Source: Miltoncostaea sp963770865
GTDB taxonomy: Bacteria > Actinomycetota > Thermoleophilia > Miltoncostaeales > Miltoncostaeaceae
Direction: 5' to 3'
NCBI GenBank assembly: GCA_963770865.1
Contig: CAVYRD010000007.1
Span: 62,001 to 126,000 of the forward strand
Length of the DNA stretch: 64,000 bases
The first letter of the stretch is position 1. The number at the start of each line of letters is the position of its first letter. A program made the translations under genes and the position numbers. Under the pieces are notes generated by a model. It did no database searches, had not been told where the DNA came from, and saw nothing but the letters and a program-made list of their open reading frames with translations. Shown here piece after piece: positions 54,322-63,514 of the stretch.

Positions 54322-54606
54322 ATGAACTTGCAGCCCTTGGGCGACCGCGTGGTCGTCCAGTCCATCGAGGCGGAGCAGGTCACCGCCAGCGGGATCGTCC
54401 TCCCCGACACCGCCACGGAGAAGCCCCAGCGGGGCCGGGTCCTGGCCGTCGGCGCGGGCCGATTCGAGGACGGCAAGCGCGTGCCGCCGCAGGTCGCGGA
54501 GGGTGACGAGGTCATCTACTCCAAGTACGGCGGCACCGAGGTCAAGGTGGACGGTGAGGACCTGCTCATCCTCCGCGAGTCCGACATCCTCGCGAAGGCG
54601 GTCTGA
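54322..54606 (+). CDS. groS: Co-chaperonin GroES
   Basis: 94 residues, standard length: MNLQPLGDRVVVQSIEAEQV, GIVLPDTATEKPQRGRVLAV, GDEVIYSKYGGTEVKVDGED, LLILRESDILAKA. Caps the GroEL ring. ATG at 54322 is chosen because GGAG (54312-54315) lies seven bases upstream; the ATGs at 54310 and 54316 fall inside or next to CIRCE. groEL follows after two bases. Confidence 0.97.
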   Translation: MNLQPLGDRVVVQSIEAEQVTASGIVLPDTATEKPQRGRVLAVGAGRFEDGKRVPPQVAEGDEVIYSKYGGTEVKVDGEDLLILRESDILAKAV

Positions 54607-54608
54607 GC

Positions 54609-56234
<1,626 letters not shown>

Positions 56235-56244
56235 ATCCCGAAGG

Positions 56245-56336
56245 AACGGGAGCTCTACCGGCTCCCGTTCAGTCGGGAATTGCCTGTCGTCTGGACGGCA
56301 CGAAGGGGGTCCCGAGAGGGGCCCCCTTCGTGTTTT
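56245..56336 (+). terminator. groESL terminator (two hairpins)
   Basis: AACGGGAGC/GGCTCCCGTT forms a first stem at 56245-56269. The second, CACGAAGGGGG...GCCCCCTTCGTG at 56299-56332, is followed by TTTT and is a textbook intrinsic terminator. The gene at 56343 is convergent, so the second hairpin may serve both. Confidence 0.85.
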
Positions 56337-56342
56337 CAGGAT

Positions 56343-57212
56343 CTACCAGTAGGCGGGAGGCTCCGGCGCGGCGGCGCCGCACGCGCACGGATCCCCGTCG
56401 GAGGCGGGGGCCATGGTCCCGCACTCCGGGCAGCGCACCCACATGCCGTTCAGCCGGTGCGGCGTCCACACCCCCGTCTGGCCCCCGGCCGCGAGCGCGT
56501 CGCCGAAGAAGCGGGTCGTCGCCTCCCTGTGGGGGTCGTTCCCGCGCAGGCGCTCCACGTCCTCCGGCCGTTCCCAGGCGGTGATCGTGTACATGCGCGG
56601 GCCGACGACGACGCCGAGGAACGAGATGAACCCGGGCGTCCCGAGGAGCTCGGCGACCACGTCGCGGCTGCGGTCGCGGACCTCCGCCGCCTCCTCCTCG
56701 CTGCGGGCCTCCAGCACCGTGAGGCTCATGGCGCCCGGCTCGGCGGCCGATGCCGCTGCCCGCGACGCGAGCCCGAACGCGAACGGCCCCACGGAGGCCG
56801 GCTGCACGATCACCTGCAGGCCGAGCTGGCGCGGGACCGAGCCGCCGTCGAAGTAGCCGTCCACCCGGCGCACGCGCTCGCCGTCCGTCTCGATGACGTC
56901 CACGCCTTCCAGCCGCACGGGCCGGCCGGTCGGCGGCAGGCCCAAGAACGGGCCGCTGTTGACGCCGGACATCACCCAGCGGGCCGTGACGCGCTCGCCC
57001 GCGACCGCCACGGGCTCGTCGATCGCGAACGCCAGGTCGGGGAAGGCGGCGAAGAGCCCGGCGGCGTAGCCCGCGGTCTCCGCGGGCGCCAGGCCTCCCG
57101 GGACCGAGGGGTCGGCGTACGTCCCGTCGGCCGCGAAGGAGGCCGTGATGGCCTCCGGGTCCCGGGCGTTCCACGCCCCGAAGTAGCGCCTGGCGGCGTC
57201 CTCGGCGGACAT
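56343..57212 (-). CDS. SnoaL-like / monooxygenase-like / zinc-ribbon three-part protein
   Basis: 289 residues. Residues ~1-140 are a SnoaL/NTF2-like domain (RRYFGAWNARDPEAITASFA, ADGTYADPSVPGGLAPAETA). Residues ~155-245 resemble an antibiotic-biosynthesis monooxygenase (ferredoxin-like) domain (AMSLTVLEARSEEEAAEVRD, FISFLGVVVGPRMYTITAWE). The last ~30 residues are a zinc ribbon (WVRCPECGTMAPASDGDPCA, CGAA). The combination is unusual; function unknown. ATG start, GGAGGG upstream. Confidence 0.7.
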   Translation of the reverse strand: MSAEDAARRYFGAWNARDPEAITASFAADGTYADPSVPGGLAPAETAGYAAGLFAAFPDLAFAIDEPVAVAGERVTARWVMSGVNSGPFLGLPPTGRPVRLEGVDVIETDGERVRRVDGYFDGGSVPRQLGLQVIVQPASVGPFAFGLASRAAASAAEPGAMSLTVLEARSEEEAAEVRDRSRDVVAELLGTPGFISFLGVVVGPRMYTITAWERPEDVERLRGNDPHREATTRFFGDALAAGGQTGVWTPHRLNGMWVRCPECGTMAPASDGDPCACGAAAPEPPAYW

Positions 57213-57320
57213 GTCTCCCTCCTTCTGCGTTCCGATCCCGGAGGAGCCGGAGTTCTTGGCGGTTCCGGCCCGTTCGGGGATTCGCCTGTGGTCTCGACCT
57301 CACCCCTACCATCTGCCGGG

Positions 57321-60008
57321 GTGTCAGCACATCCCCGGAGAGGGCTCATCTTCTGGACCGCCACCGGCCTGATCGGGGCCGAGACGATCCTGTTCACGAT
57401 GGTCGTCCCGGCGCTGCCGGAGTTCGCCGACCGGTTCGGCTTCGGCGCGCCGGTGGCCGCGCTGATCTTCGCGGCGTTCCCCGTCGGCCAACTGGCCGCG
57501 GCGCTCGTGGCGGCCGGGCTGGTCGACCGCCTCGGCCGGCGCCCGGTGATGATCATCGCGGCCCTGACGCTCGTCGTGGCGACGCTCGCGTTCGCCCTGG
57601 CCACCGGCACCTGGTTGCTGGCCGCCGCTCGGCTGGCGCAGGGGGTCGCCTCGGGGCTGGTGTGGACGGCCGGCCTCGCGGCGATCACCGACGTCTACCC
57701 GGTGGACCAGCTCGGCTTCCGCATCGGGCTGGCCGAGACGGCGGGCGGCGCGCTCGGCCTGCTCGGCCCGGTGATCGGCGGCGCCCTGATCCATGCCGTG
57801 GGCACCGACGCGACCTTCCTGCTGGCCACGATCCTGCCCGCGCTCGCGCTGGTGCCGGTGTTCCTCATCCCCGAGACCGGCACCGGCCCGGGGGACGGCC
57901 CTCCGCTCCTCGCGGCGCTGCGGCGCCTGGCCCGCGAGCCCAAGGCGCGGGCCGCGTTCGCCTCCCTCGGCGGCATCGCCGCGGTCCTCGCGCTCATCGA
58001 GCCGCTGCTGCCGCTCGACCTCGCGGAGCGGCTGGAGCTCTCGTCGCTGGGCATCGGCCTGGTGTTCGGCGTGGGCGAGCTCGCCTACTTCGCGCTGGTC
58101 CCGGTGGCGGGCCGCTGGTCGGACCGGCACGGCCGCCGGGCGCCGCTGCTGCTGGGCGGGGTGCTGATCGCGGCGGGCCTGCCGTTCCTGGCCGTGGGGC
58201 CGGTCGTGATGGTGGCCCTGGCCTTCGTCGTCGTGGGCGCCGGGATGGCGGCCCTCGGCACGCCGAGCGGCCCGCTGATGGTGGAGGCGGTCGAGGACGC
58301 CGGGATGGCCGGCCGCCACAGCCTGAGCGCAGCGATGCTCAGCGTGGTGTTCGCGCTCGGCTACGCCGCCGGCCCGCTGCTCGGCGCCTCGGCCAGCGCC
58401 ATGCTGCCCTTCGGCGCCGTCATGGTCATCGCGGCGGCGGGGTCGCTGGCGCTCGTCGCCTGGCTCGGGAGCACCCTCCCGAGGGAGGGGACCCCGCGGC
58501 CGGGTTTGGCCTCGGGGCCAAGGGGCCGGAGGGCCGGCGCTGATACCGTCGGAGGCCCGGATCTGCATGAGAGGCCCACCGCGATGCCGTTGTTCACCGA
58601 CTACACGACCGACGGCTTCTTCGACGAGATGTTCGAGGCGCCGGGCCGCCCGCGCCCGGCTTACGAGCGCCTCTTCGCCGGCCTGAGCGCCCTGCGCCCG
58701 GCCACCTTCGCCGCCCGCAGCGACCTGGTTGACCGGGCCTACCTGACCCAGGGCATCACGTTCGCGCACGGCGGCCGCGAGCAGCCGTTCCCCTTCGACC
58801 TCCTGCCGCGGCTGATCGAGGCCGACGAGTGGACGGCGCTGCAGGCGGGGCTCGCCCAGCGGGTGCGCGCGCTCGACATGTTCATCGCCGACGTCTACGG
58901 CCAGCGCCGCGCGGTGCGCGACGGCGTGGTGCCCAACGGCCTGGTCGCGACCTGCGACGGCTACGTCCGCGAGATGGTCGGCGTGACGCCCCCGCTCGGC
59001 CGCTTCGTGCACGTGGCGGGCATCGACCTGATCCGCGACGACGACGGCACCTGGCGCGTGCTGGAGGACAACCTGCGCTGCCCGTCGGGGCTGTCGTACG
59101 TCGTCCAGAACCGCGCCTTCATGCGCCGGGCCTTCCCCGAGGCCTTCGCCGACCACCACGTCGAGCCGGTCGGCCACGCGCCGTTCCTGCTGCTGTCGGC
59201 CCTCATGGCCGCCGCGCCGGAGGGGCGCGAGTCGCCGCGCGTCGTGGTGCTCACGCCCGGGCCGGCCAACGCCGCCTACTACGAGCACGCCTTCCTGGCG
59301 CAGCAGATGGGCGTGCCGCTGGTGGAGGGGCGCGACCTGACGGTCCGCGATCGGCGCGTCTACCTGCGCACCACGGCGGGCCGCGAGCGGGTGGACGTCA
59401 TCTACCGGCGCATCGACGACGGCTTCCTCGATCCGGCCTGCCTGATCGCCGACTCGCTGCTCGGCGTCGCCGGGCTGATGCAGTCGGTGCGCGAGGGGCG
59501 CGTCGCCGTGTGCAACGCCGTGGGCACCGGCGTGGCCGACGACAAGGCCGTCTACGCATTCGTCCCCGACGTGATCCGCTACTTCCTCGGCGAGGAGCCG
59601 ACCCTCGAGCAGGTGCCGACCTACCTGCTCTCGCGCGACGCCGAGCGCGAGTACGTGCTCGACAACCTCGACCGCCTGGTGGTGAAGGCCGTGGACGGCG
59701 CCGGCGGCTACGGGATGCTGATCGGACCGCACGCGACGCCCGGCGAGCGCAGCGCGTTCGCCAAGCGCGTGGCGGCCAACCCGCGCGGCTACATCGCCCA
59801 GGAGACGATCAGGCTCTCGCGCGCGCCGACGCTGGTGGGCGACCGCTTCCGCGCGCGGCACGTCGACCTGCGCCCGTTCATCCTCTACGGCGAGCACCCC
59901 GTCGTCGTGCCCGGCGGGCTGACCCGGGTCGCGCTGCGCGACGGCTCCCTGGTGGTCAACTCCTCCCAGGGCGGCGGCTCCAAGGACACCTGGGTCCTCT
60001 CCGCATAG
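57321..60008 (+). CDS. MFS transporter read through in frame into a circularly permuted ATP-grasp protein
   Basis: One continuous frame of 895 residues. Residues 1-~390 are a 12-helix major facilitator (IFWTATGLIGAETILFTMVV, LVDRLGRRPVMIIAALTLVV, GRWSDRHGRRAPLLLGGVLI), with the loop motif GRWSDRHGRRAP. After the last helix (VMVIAAAGSLALVAWLGSTL) a Pro/Gly/Arg-rich linker of about 35 residues runs without a stop into the ATP-grasp domain. GTG at 57321 is eight bases after a -10-like TACCAT, so the mRNA may be leaderless. Either a genuine fusion is made, or the transporter lost its stop while the ATP-grasp is expressed from its own start at 58584. Confidence 0.75.
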   Translation: MSAHPRRGLIFWTATGLIGAETILFTMVVPALPEFADRFGFGAPVAALIFAAFPVGQLAAALVAAGLVDRLGRRPVMIIAALTLVVATLAFALATGTWLLAAARLAQGVASGLVWTAGLAAITDVYPVDQLGFRIGLAETAGGALGLLGPVIGGALIHAVGTDATFLLATILPALALVPVFLIPETGTGPGDGPPLLAALRRLAREPKARAAFASLGGIAAVLALIEPLLPLDLAERLELSSLGIGLVFGVGELAYFALVPVAGRWSDRHGRRAPLLLGGVLIAAGLPFLAVGPVVMVALAFVVVGAGMAALGTPSGPLMVEAVEDAGMAGRHSLSAAMLSVVFALGYAAGPLLGASASAMLPFGAVMVIAAAGSLALVAWLGSTLPREGTPRPGLASGPRGRRAGADTVGGPDLHERPTAMPLFTDYTTDGFFDEMFEAPGRPRPAYERLFAGLSALRPATFAARSDLVDRAYLTQGITFAHGGREQPFPFDLLPRLIEADEWTALQAGLAQRVRALDMFIADVYGQRRAVRDGVVPNGLVATCDGYVREMVGVTPPLGRFVHVAGIDLIRDDDGTWRVLEDNLRCPSGLSYVVQNRAFMRRAFPEAFADHHVEPVGHAPFLLLSALMAAAPEGRESPRVVVLTPGPANAAYYEHAFLAQQMGVPLVEGRDLTVRDRRVYLRTTAGRERVDVIYRRIDDGFLDPACLIADSLLGVAGLMQSVREGRVAVCNAVGTGVADDKAVYAFVPDVIRYFLGEEPTLEQVPTYLLSRDAEREYVLDNLDRLVVKAVDGAGGYGMLIGPHATPGERSAFAKRVAANPRGYIAQETIRLSRAPTLVGDRFRARHVDLRPFILYGEHPVVVPGGLTRVALRDGSLVVNSSQGGGSKDTWVLSA
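58584..60008 (+). CDS. Circularly permuted ATP-grasp domain protein (internal start of the fused frame)
   Basis: 474 residues from the ATG at 58584: MPLFTDYTTDGFFDEMFEAP, TFAARSDLVDRAYLTQGITF, EQPFPFDLLPRLIEADEWTA, FVHVAGIDLIRDDDGTWRVL, EDNLRCPSGLSYVVQNRAFM, LVVKAVDGAGGYGMLIGPHA. This is the type-2 circularly permuted ATP-grasp family, thought to form an amide bond using ATP. A -10-like TACCGT (58544-58549) and GAGAGG before the ATG support a separate transcript and start. It is the first gene of the ATP-grasp / alpha-E / transglutaminase operon. Confidence 0.85.
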   Translation: MPLFTDYTTDGFFDEMFEAPGRPRPAYERLFAGLSALRPATFAARSDLVDRAYLTQGITFAHGGREQPFPFDLLPRLIEADEWTALQAGLAQRVRALDMFIADVYGQRRAVRDGVVPNGLVATCDGYVREMVGVTPPLGRFVHVAGIDLIRDDDGTWRVLEDNLRCPSGLSYVVQNRAFMRRAFPEAFADHHVEPVGHAPFLLLSALMAAAPEGRESPRVVVLTPGPANAAYYEHAFLAQQMGVPLVEGRDLTVRDRRVYLRTTAGRERVDVIYRRIDDGFLDPACLIADSLLGVAGLMQSVREGRVAVCNAVGTGVADDKAVYAFVPDVIRYFLGEEPTLEQVPTYLLSRDAEREYVLDNLDRLVVKAVDGAGGYGMLIGPHATPGERSAFAKRVAANPRGYIAQETIRLSRAPTLVGDRFRARHVDLRPFILYGEHPVVVPGGLTRVALRDGSLVVNSSQGGGSKDTWVLSA

Positions 60009-61018
60009 TGCTCGCCCGCGTCGCACAGACCCTGTACTGGACCGCACGGGACCTCGAGCGCGCCGAGAGCTTCGCCCGCCTGCTGGAGGTGGGCCAGGCC
60101 GCGGCGCTCGAGGGCGACTCGTCGAACGGGGCGGGCGGCCGGCTGGTGTGGGAGCCGCTGGTTCGGATCGCCGGCGACCTGGACGAATTCCTCGCCACCC
60201 ACCGGCGCGCCGACGAGCGCAGCGTGCCGTGGTTCCTCACCTTCGGCCGCGACAACCCGCACAGCATCGTCGCCTGCCTCAACCGCGCGCGCGAGAACGC
60301 GCGCAGCGTGCGCGACCGCCTTCCGACCGAGGTCTGGGAGGGCATCAACGACGCCTGGCTGGAGTTGATCGAGTGGCCGCCCGAGCGCATCACGCGCGAC
60401 GGCGTCTACCCCTTCTGCCAGGGCATCCGCCGCTCGTCGTACCTGATCCTCGGCCTGGTGGAGCAGACGATGCGCCGCGACGAGGGCTGGCAGTTCATGC
60501 GGCTCGGCCGCTTCCTGGAGCGCGCGGAGCGCTCGGCCCGGCTGGTGCAGGCGAGCCAGTACGCCCAGATCCGCGACGCCGTCAACGACGACGTGCTCGA
60601 CCTGCACGGCTGGCGCGCCCTGCTCGGCGACGCCTCGGCCCACGAGGCCTACCTGCAGGTGGACGCGGCCGCCCTGTCGCCCGAGTCGATCAGCCGCTTC
60701 CTGATGCTCGACCCGCGCTTCCCCCGGTCGGTGGCCTTCTGCCTGGGCGAGGTGGAGTCGGCGATCGGCGACCTGATCGCGATGGACGCCATGGCGCCCA
60801 ACCCGGCGCCGCTCGTGCTGGCCCGCACCGCGCGGGACATGGTGGACGGCGCGGCGCGCCGGCCGTGGGGCGGGCCGGACGTGGACGACTTCATCGAGCG
60901 GCTGCTCGCCCGCTGCACCTCGATCGACTCCGCCCTCGGCGACTCCTGCTTCCTCGCCGCCTACGAACGCACTCCGATCGGACAGCATGCCCAGGCTTCA
61001 CGCCAAGCACAGAACTGA
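60008..61018 (+). CDS. Alpha-E domain protein (DUF403)
   Basis: 336 residues: QTLYWTARDLERAESFARLL, FLTFGRDNPHSIVACLNRAR, ENARSVRDRLPTEVWEGIND, RRDEGWQFMRLGRFLERAER, DVLDLHGWRALLGDASAHEA. All-helical alpha-E proteins always accompany the circularly permuted ATP-grasp enzymes. GTG start overlaps the previous stop by one base. Its activity is unknown; a peptide- or nucleotide-handling role has been proposed for the operon. Confidence 0.88.
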   Translation: MLARVAQTLYWTARDLERAESFARLLEVGQAAALEGDSSNGAGGRLVWEPLVRIAGDLDEFLATHRRADERSVPWFLTFGRDNPHSIVACLNRARENARSVRDRLPTEVWEGINDAWLELIEWPPERITRDGVYPFCQGIRRSSYLILGLVEQTMRRDEGWQFMRLGRFLERAERSARLVQASQYAQIRDAVNDDVLDLHGWRALLGDASAHEAYLQVDAAALSPESISRFLMLDPRFPRSVAFCLGEVESAIGDLIAMDAMAPNPAPLVLARTARDMVDGAARRPWGGPDVDDFIERLLARCTSIDSALGDSCFLAAYERTPIGQHAQASRQAQN

Positions 61019-61832
61019 GATCCGCTACGCCGGCGCGGTCGGCGAGAGCGTCAACGAGGTCCGCCTCACGCCGTCCGGCAACGGGCGCCAGAGCGTCGAG
61101 TGGTCGCACGTGCGCTGCGAGCCGGCGGCCGAGATGCTCAGCCACCGCGACGCCTTCGGCAACCTCGTCCACTGGTTCCAGCTGACCGAGCCGCACGCGC
61201 AGCTCGTGGTCGAGTCGGAGGCGATCGTCGTGACGCGGCCGGCGGCGCCGCGGACGGCGGGCGCGGGCGGCCGGCTGGCCGAGACGGCCGACCCGGCCTA
61301 CGCCGACGAGCACGCCGAGTTCCTCGCCGGCTCGCGCCACGTGCGCTGGGTCGACCCCGTGGGCTCGTTCGCCGACGCCCTGCCCCTCGACGAGTCGGGG
61401 GGCGCCCTGGCATGGGCCTGCAGCCTCGAGGCCGAGGTCAACCGCGCGATCACCTACACGCCGGGCGTCACCCAGGTGGACACGCCGGTGGAGGAGGTCG
61501 TGCGCGTCGGGCACGGCGTGTGCCAGGACATGGCGCACCTGATGATCGCGATCGCCCGCCGCCGCGGCGTGGCCGCGCGGTACGTGAGCGGCTGGCTGCA
61601 CCTGGCCGGGCACGACGAGCCGGGCGAGAGCCACGCCTGGGTGGAGCTCAACCTGCCCGGCCTCGGCTGGGTCGAGCTCGACCCCACCCACCCCGCGCCG
61701 AAGCTCGGCGACTACGTGCGCCTGGCCTCGGGCCGCGACTACGGCGACGTGCCGCCCCTCAAGGGCAGCTACCTCGGCCCGCCGACGGAGAAGATGGCGG
61801 TCATGGTGGAGGTCAGGGAGATCGGGGGGTGA
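60987..61832 (+). CDS. Transglutaminase-like cysteine protease
   Basis: 281 residues. An N-terminal beta domain (LHAKHRTEIRYAGAVGESVN, EVRLTPSGNGRQSVEWSHVR) precedes the transglutaminase core with catalytic Cys in HGVCQDMAHLMIAIARRRG, His in ESHAWVELNLPGLGW and Asp in ELDPTHPAPKLG. Likely hydrolyses or transfers amide bonds formed by the ATP-grasp protein. It overlaps the alpha-E gene by 32 bases, so the three genes are co-translated. Confidence 0.9.
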   Translation: MPRLHAKHRTEIRYAGAVGESVNEVRLTPSGNGRQSVEWSHVRCEPAAEMLSHRDAFGNLVHWFQLTEPHAQLVVESEAIVVTRPAAPRTAGAGGRLAETADPAYADEHAEFLAGSRHVRWVDPVGSFADALPLDESGGALAWACSLEAEVNRAITYTPGVTQVDTPVEEVVRVGHGVCQDMAHLMIAIARRRGVAARYVSGWLHLAGHDEPGESHAWVELNLPGLGWVELDPTHPAPKLGDYVRLASGRDYGDVPPLKGSYLGPPTEKMAVMVEVREIGG

Positions 61833-61856
61833 GTGCGGCGCCCCCCGCTCACCCGC

Positions 61857-62441
61857 TCAATGTGAGGTGATCACCCTGTCGATGAGGCCGTACTCCCGTG
61901 CGGCCTCGGCGCTCAGGAAGTAGTCGCGCTCGGTGTCGGCGCTGACCTTGTCGATCGGCTGCCCGGTGTGCTTGGCGAGGATCTCGTCGAGCTGGCGGCG
62001 CATCTTCAACGCCTCGCGTGCGTGGATCTCGATGTCGCTCGACTGCCCGCTGAAGCCGCCGGTGAGCTGGTGGATCATCACCTTGGCGTTCGGCAGGGCC
62101 ATCCGCTTGCCGGGCGCGCCGGAGGCCAGCAGCAGAGCGCCCATGCTCATCGCGATGCCGACGCAGATCGTGGACACGTCCGGCTTGATGAACTGCATCG
62201 TGTCGTAGATCGCCATCCCGGCGTACACCGACCCCCCGGGCGAGTTGATGTAGATCGAGATGTCCTTGTCGGGATCCTCGCTCTCGAGGTGCAGGAGCTG
62301 CGCCACGATGAGGTTGGCGACATCGTCGTCGACCGGCGTGCCGAGGAAGACGATGCGCTCGTTGAGGAGGCGCGAGTAGATGTCGAACGCACGCTCGCCG
62401 CGCGGGGTCTGTTCGACGACCATCGGAATCAGTGGGCTCAT
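61857..62441 (-). CDS. clpP: ATP-dependent Clp protease proteolytic subunit
   Basis: 194 residues. Serine protease with S99 in CVGIAMSMGALLLASG and H124 in KVMIHQLTGGFSGQSSDIEI; the third triad member lies in KVSADTERDYFLSAEAAREY. DKDISIYINSPGGSVYAGMA is the family's signature. It forms the chamber that works with ClpX or ClpC, neither of which is in the window. ATG start. A stand-alone gene here; Actinobacteria often have a second copy. Confidence 0.95.
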   Translation of the reverse strand: MSPLIPMVVEQTPRGERAFDIYSRLLNERIVFLGTPVDDDVANLIVAQLLHLESEDPDKDISIYINSPGGSVYAGMAIYDTMQFIKPDVSTICVGIAMSMGALLLASGAPGKRMALPNAKVMIHQLTGGFSGQSSDIEIHAREALKMRRQLDEILAKHTGQPIDKVSADTERDYFLSAEAAREYGLIDRVITSH

Positions 62442-62494
62442 GCCAGCAGCCTAGCCGTACTCCGGGCGGCGGTGCCTCCCGCCGCCGCCCCGCG

Positions 62495-62839
62495 TCAGTT
62501 GCCGCGCGCCGCCGTGACGACGATGAACAGCACGTAGGCCACCACCAGGACCCCGCCGAGCGTGAGCCCGGCGGCGGCAAGGGGGCTCATCGGGCGCCGG
62601 CGCGCATCCGGGTCGCGCCGTCCCGCCGTCGTCCCGGCGGCGACGCGCCGCTCGCGCCGGCGGTCCGCCCACAGCACGATGCCGGCGGTGATCAGCGTCG
62701 CACCCGTCATGCAGGCCAGCGCGCCCATGCCCGTGAACGGGAACAGGAAGAGGAGGATCAGCCAGATCGGGATGCCGATCGCCGCGGCGCGCCCGACCCG
62801 GACCTTGATGGCGTCGATCCAGTCGAACTCGGGGAGCAG
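62495..62839 (-). CDS. Small membrane protein downstream of the sulfite-oxidase-like gene (start uncertain)
   Basis: About 114 residues: LLPEFDWIDAIKVRVGRAAA, IGIPIWLILLFLFPFTGMGA, LACMTGATLITAGIVLWADR, then an Arg-rich loop and LTLGGVLVVAYVLFIVVTAA. Three membrane segments. The frame is open further upstream (SDKHEEYDPD) into the stop of the preceding gene, but has no ATG, GTG or TTG; a CTG at 62839 behind GAGGAG is the best start. It may anchor or accompany the molybdoenzyme upstream. Confidence 0.6.
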   Translation of the reverse strand: MLPEFDWIDAIKVRVGRAAAIGIPIWLILLFLFPFTGMGALACMTGATLITAGIVLWADRRRERRVAAGTTAGRRDPDARRRPMSPLAAAGLTLGGVLVVAYVLFIVVTAARGN

Positions 62840-62864
62840 ATCGGGGTCGTACTCCTCGTGCTTG

Positions 62865-63464
62865 TCAGAAGGCGTAGCGCTCCTCCTTCCAGGGGTCCGC
62901 GTCGTTGTTGTAGCCGAGGCGCTCCCAGAACCCGGGCCGGTCGTGGTCGAGCAGCTCCAGGCCGCGCAGCCACTTGGCGCTCTTCCAGAAGTAGCGGCTC
63001 GGCAGCAGGAGCCGCAGGGGGCCGCCGTGCTCGGGCTCCAGCTCGCGGCCGTCGAAGCGGTAGGCCAGCAGCACGTCGTCGGCCACCAACAGCTCGAGCG
63101 GCATGTTGGCCGTGTAGCCCGCCTCGGCGTGCGCGACGACATGGGTCGCGGAGGGGTTGACGCCCAGCTCGCGCAGCAGCGGCGCGACGGCCACGCCCTC
63201 CCAGCGGGTGTCGAGCTTCGACCAGCTGGTGACGCAGTGGATGTCGCACACGACGCTCGTGATCGGCTGCGAGCGCAGCTCCTGCATCGTCCAGCGCAGG
63301 GGGGCGTCGACGAGGCCGGTGACGGTGAAGTCCCAGTCGGGCGGCGCCTGCCGGTAGGGGATGCCGGCCGCGTGGAGGATCGGGAAGTCGCGCACGAGGT
63401 GCTGCCCCGGAGGCAGGCGCTCGCGCTCCTCGTCGGTGATCCCGCGGTTGCGCAACAGCCCCAT
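62865..63464 (-). CDS. Sulfite oxidase-like molybdopterin oxidoreductase
   Basis: 199 residues. The SUOX fold carries the molybdenum-ligating cysteine in SVVCDIHCVTSWSKLDTRWE, plus DWDFTVTGLVDAPLRWTMQE, GYTANMPLELLVADDVLLAY, HGGPLRLLLPSRYFWKSAKW and LLDHDRPGFWERLGYNNDAD. It is the short single-domain actinobacterial form without the dimerisation domain. No signal peptide, so probably cytosolic. ATG with GGAGGGG upstream. The substrate (sulfite or another oxyanion) is not certain. Confidence 0.9.
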   Translation of the reverse strand: MGLLRNRGITDEERERLPPGQHLVRDFPILHAAGIPYRQAPPDWDFTVTGLVDAPLRWTMQELRSQPITSVVCDIHCVTSWSKLDTRWEGVAVAPLLRELGVNPSATHVVAHAEAGYTANMPLELLVADDVLLAYRFDGRELEPEHGGPLRLLLPSRYFWKSAKWLRGLELLDHDRPGFWERLGYNNDADPWKEERYAF

Positions 63465-63514
63465 GTCAGCCCCTCCAAGCCGAATGAACACCGGATAGTA
63501 CGCTGGGGCCCGTC

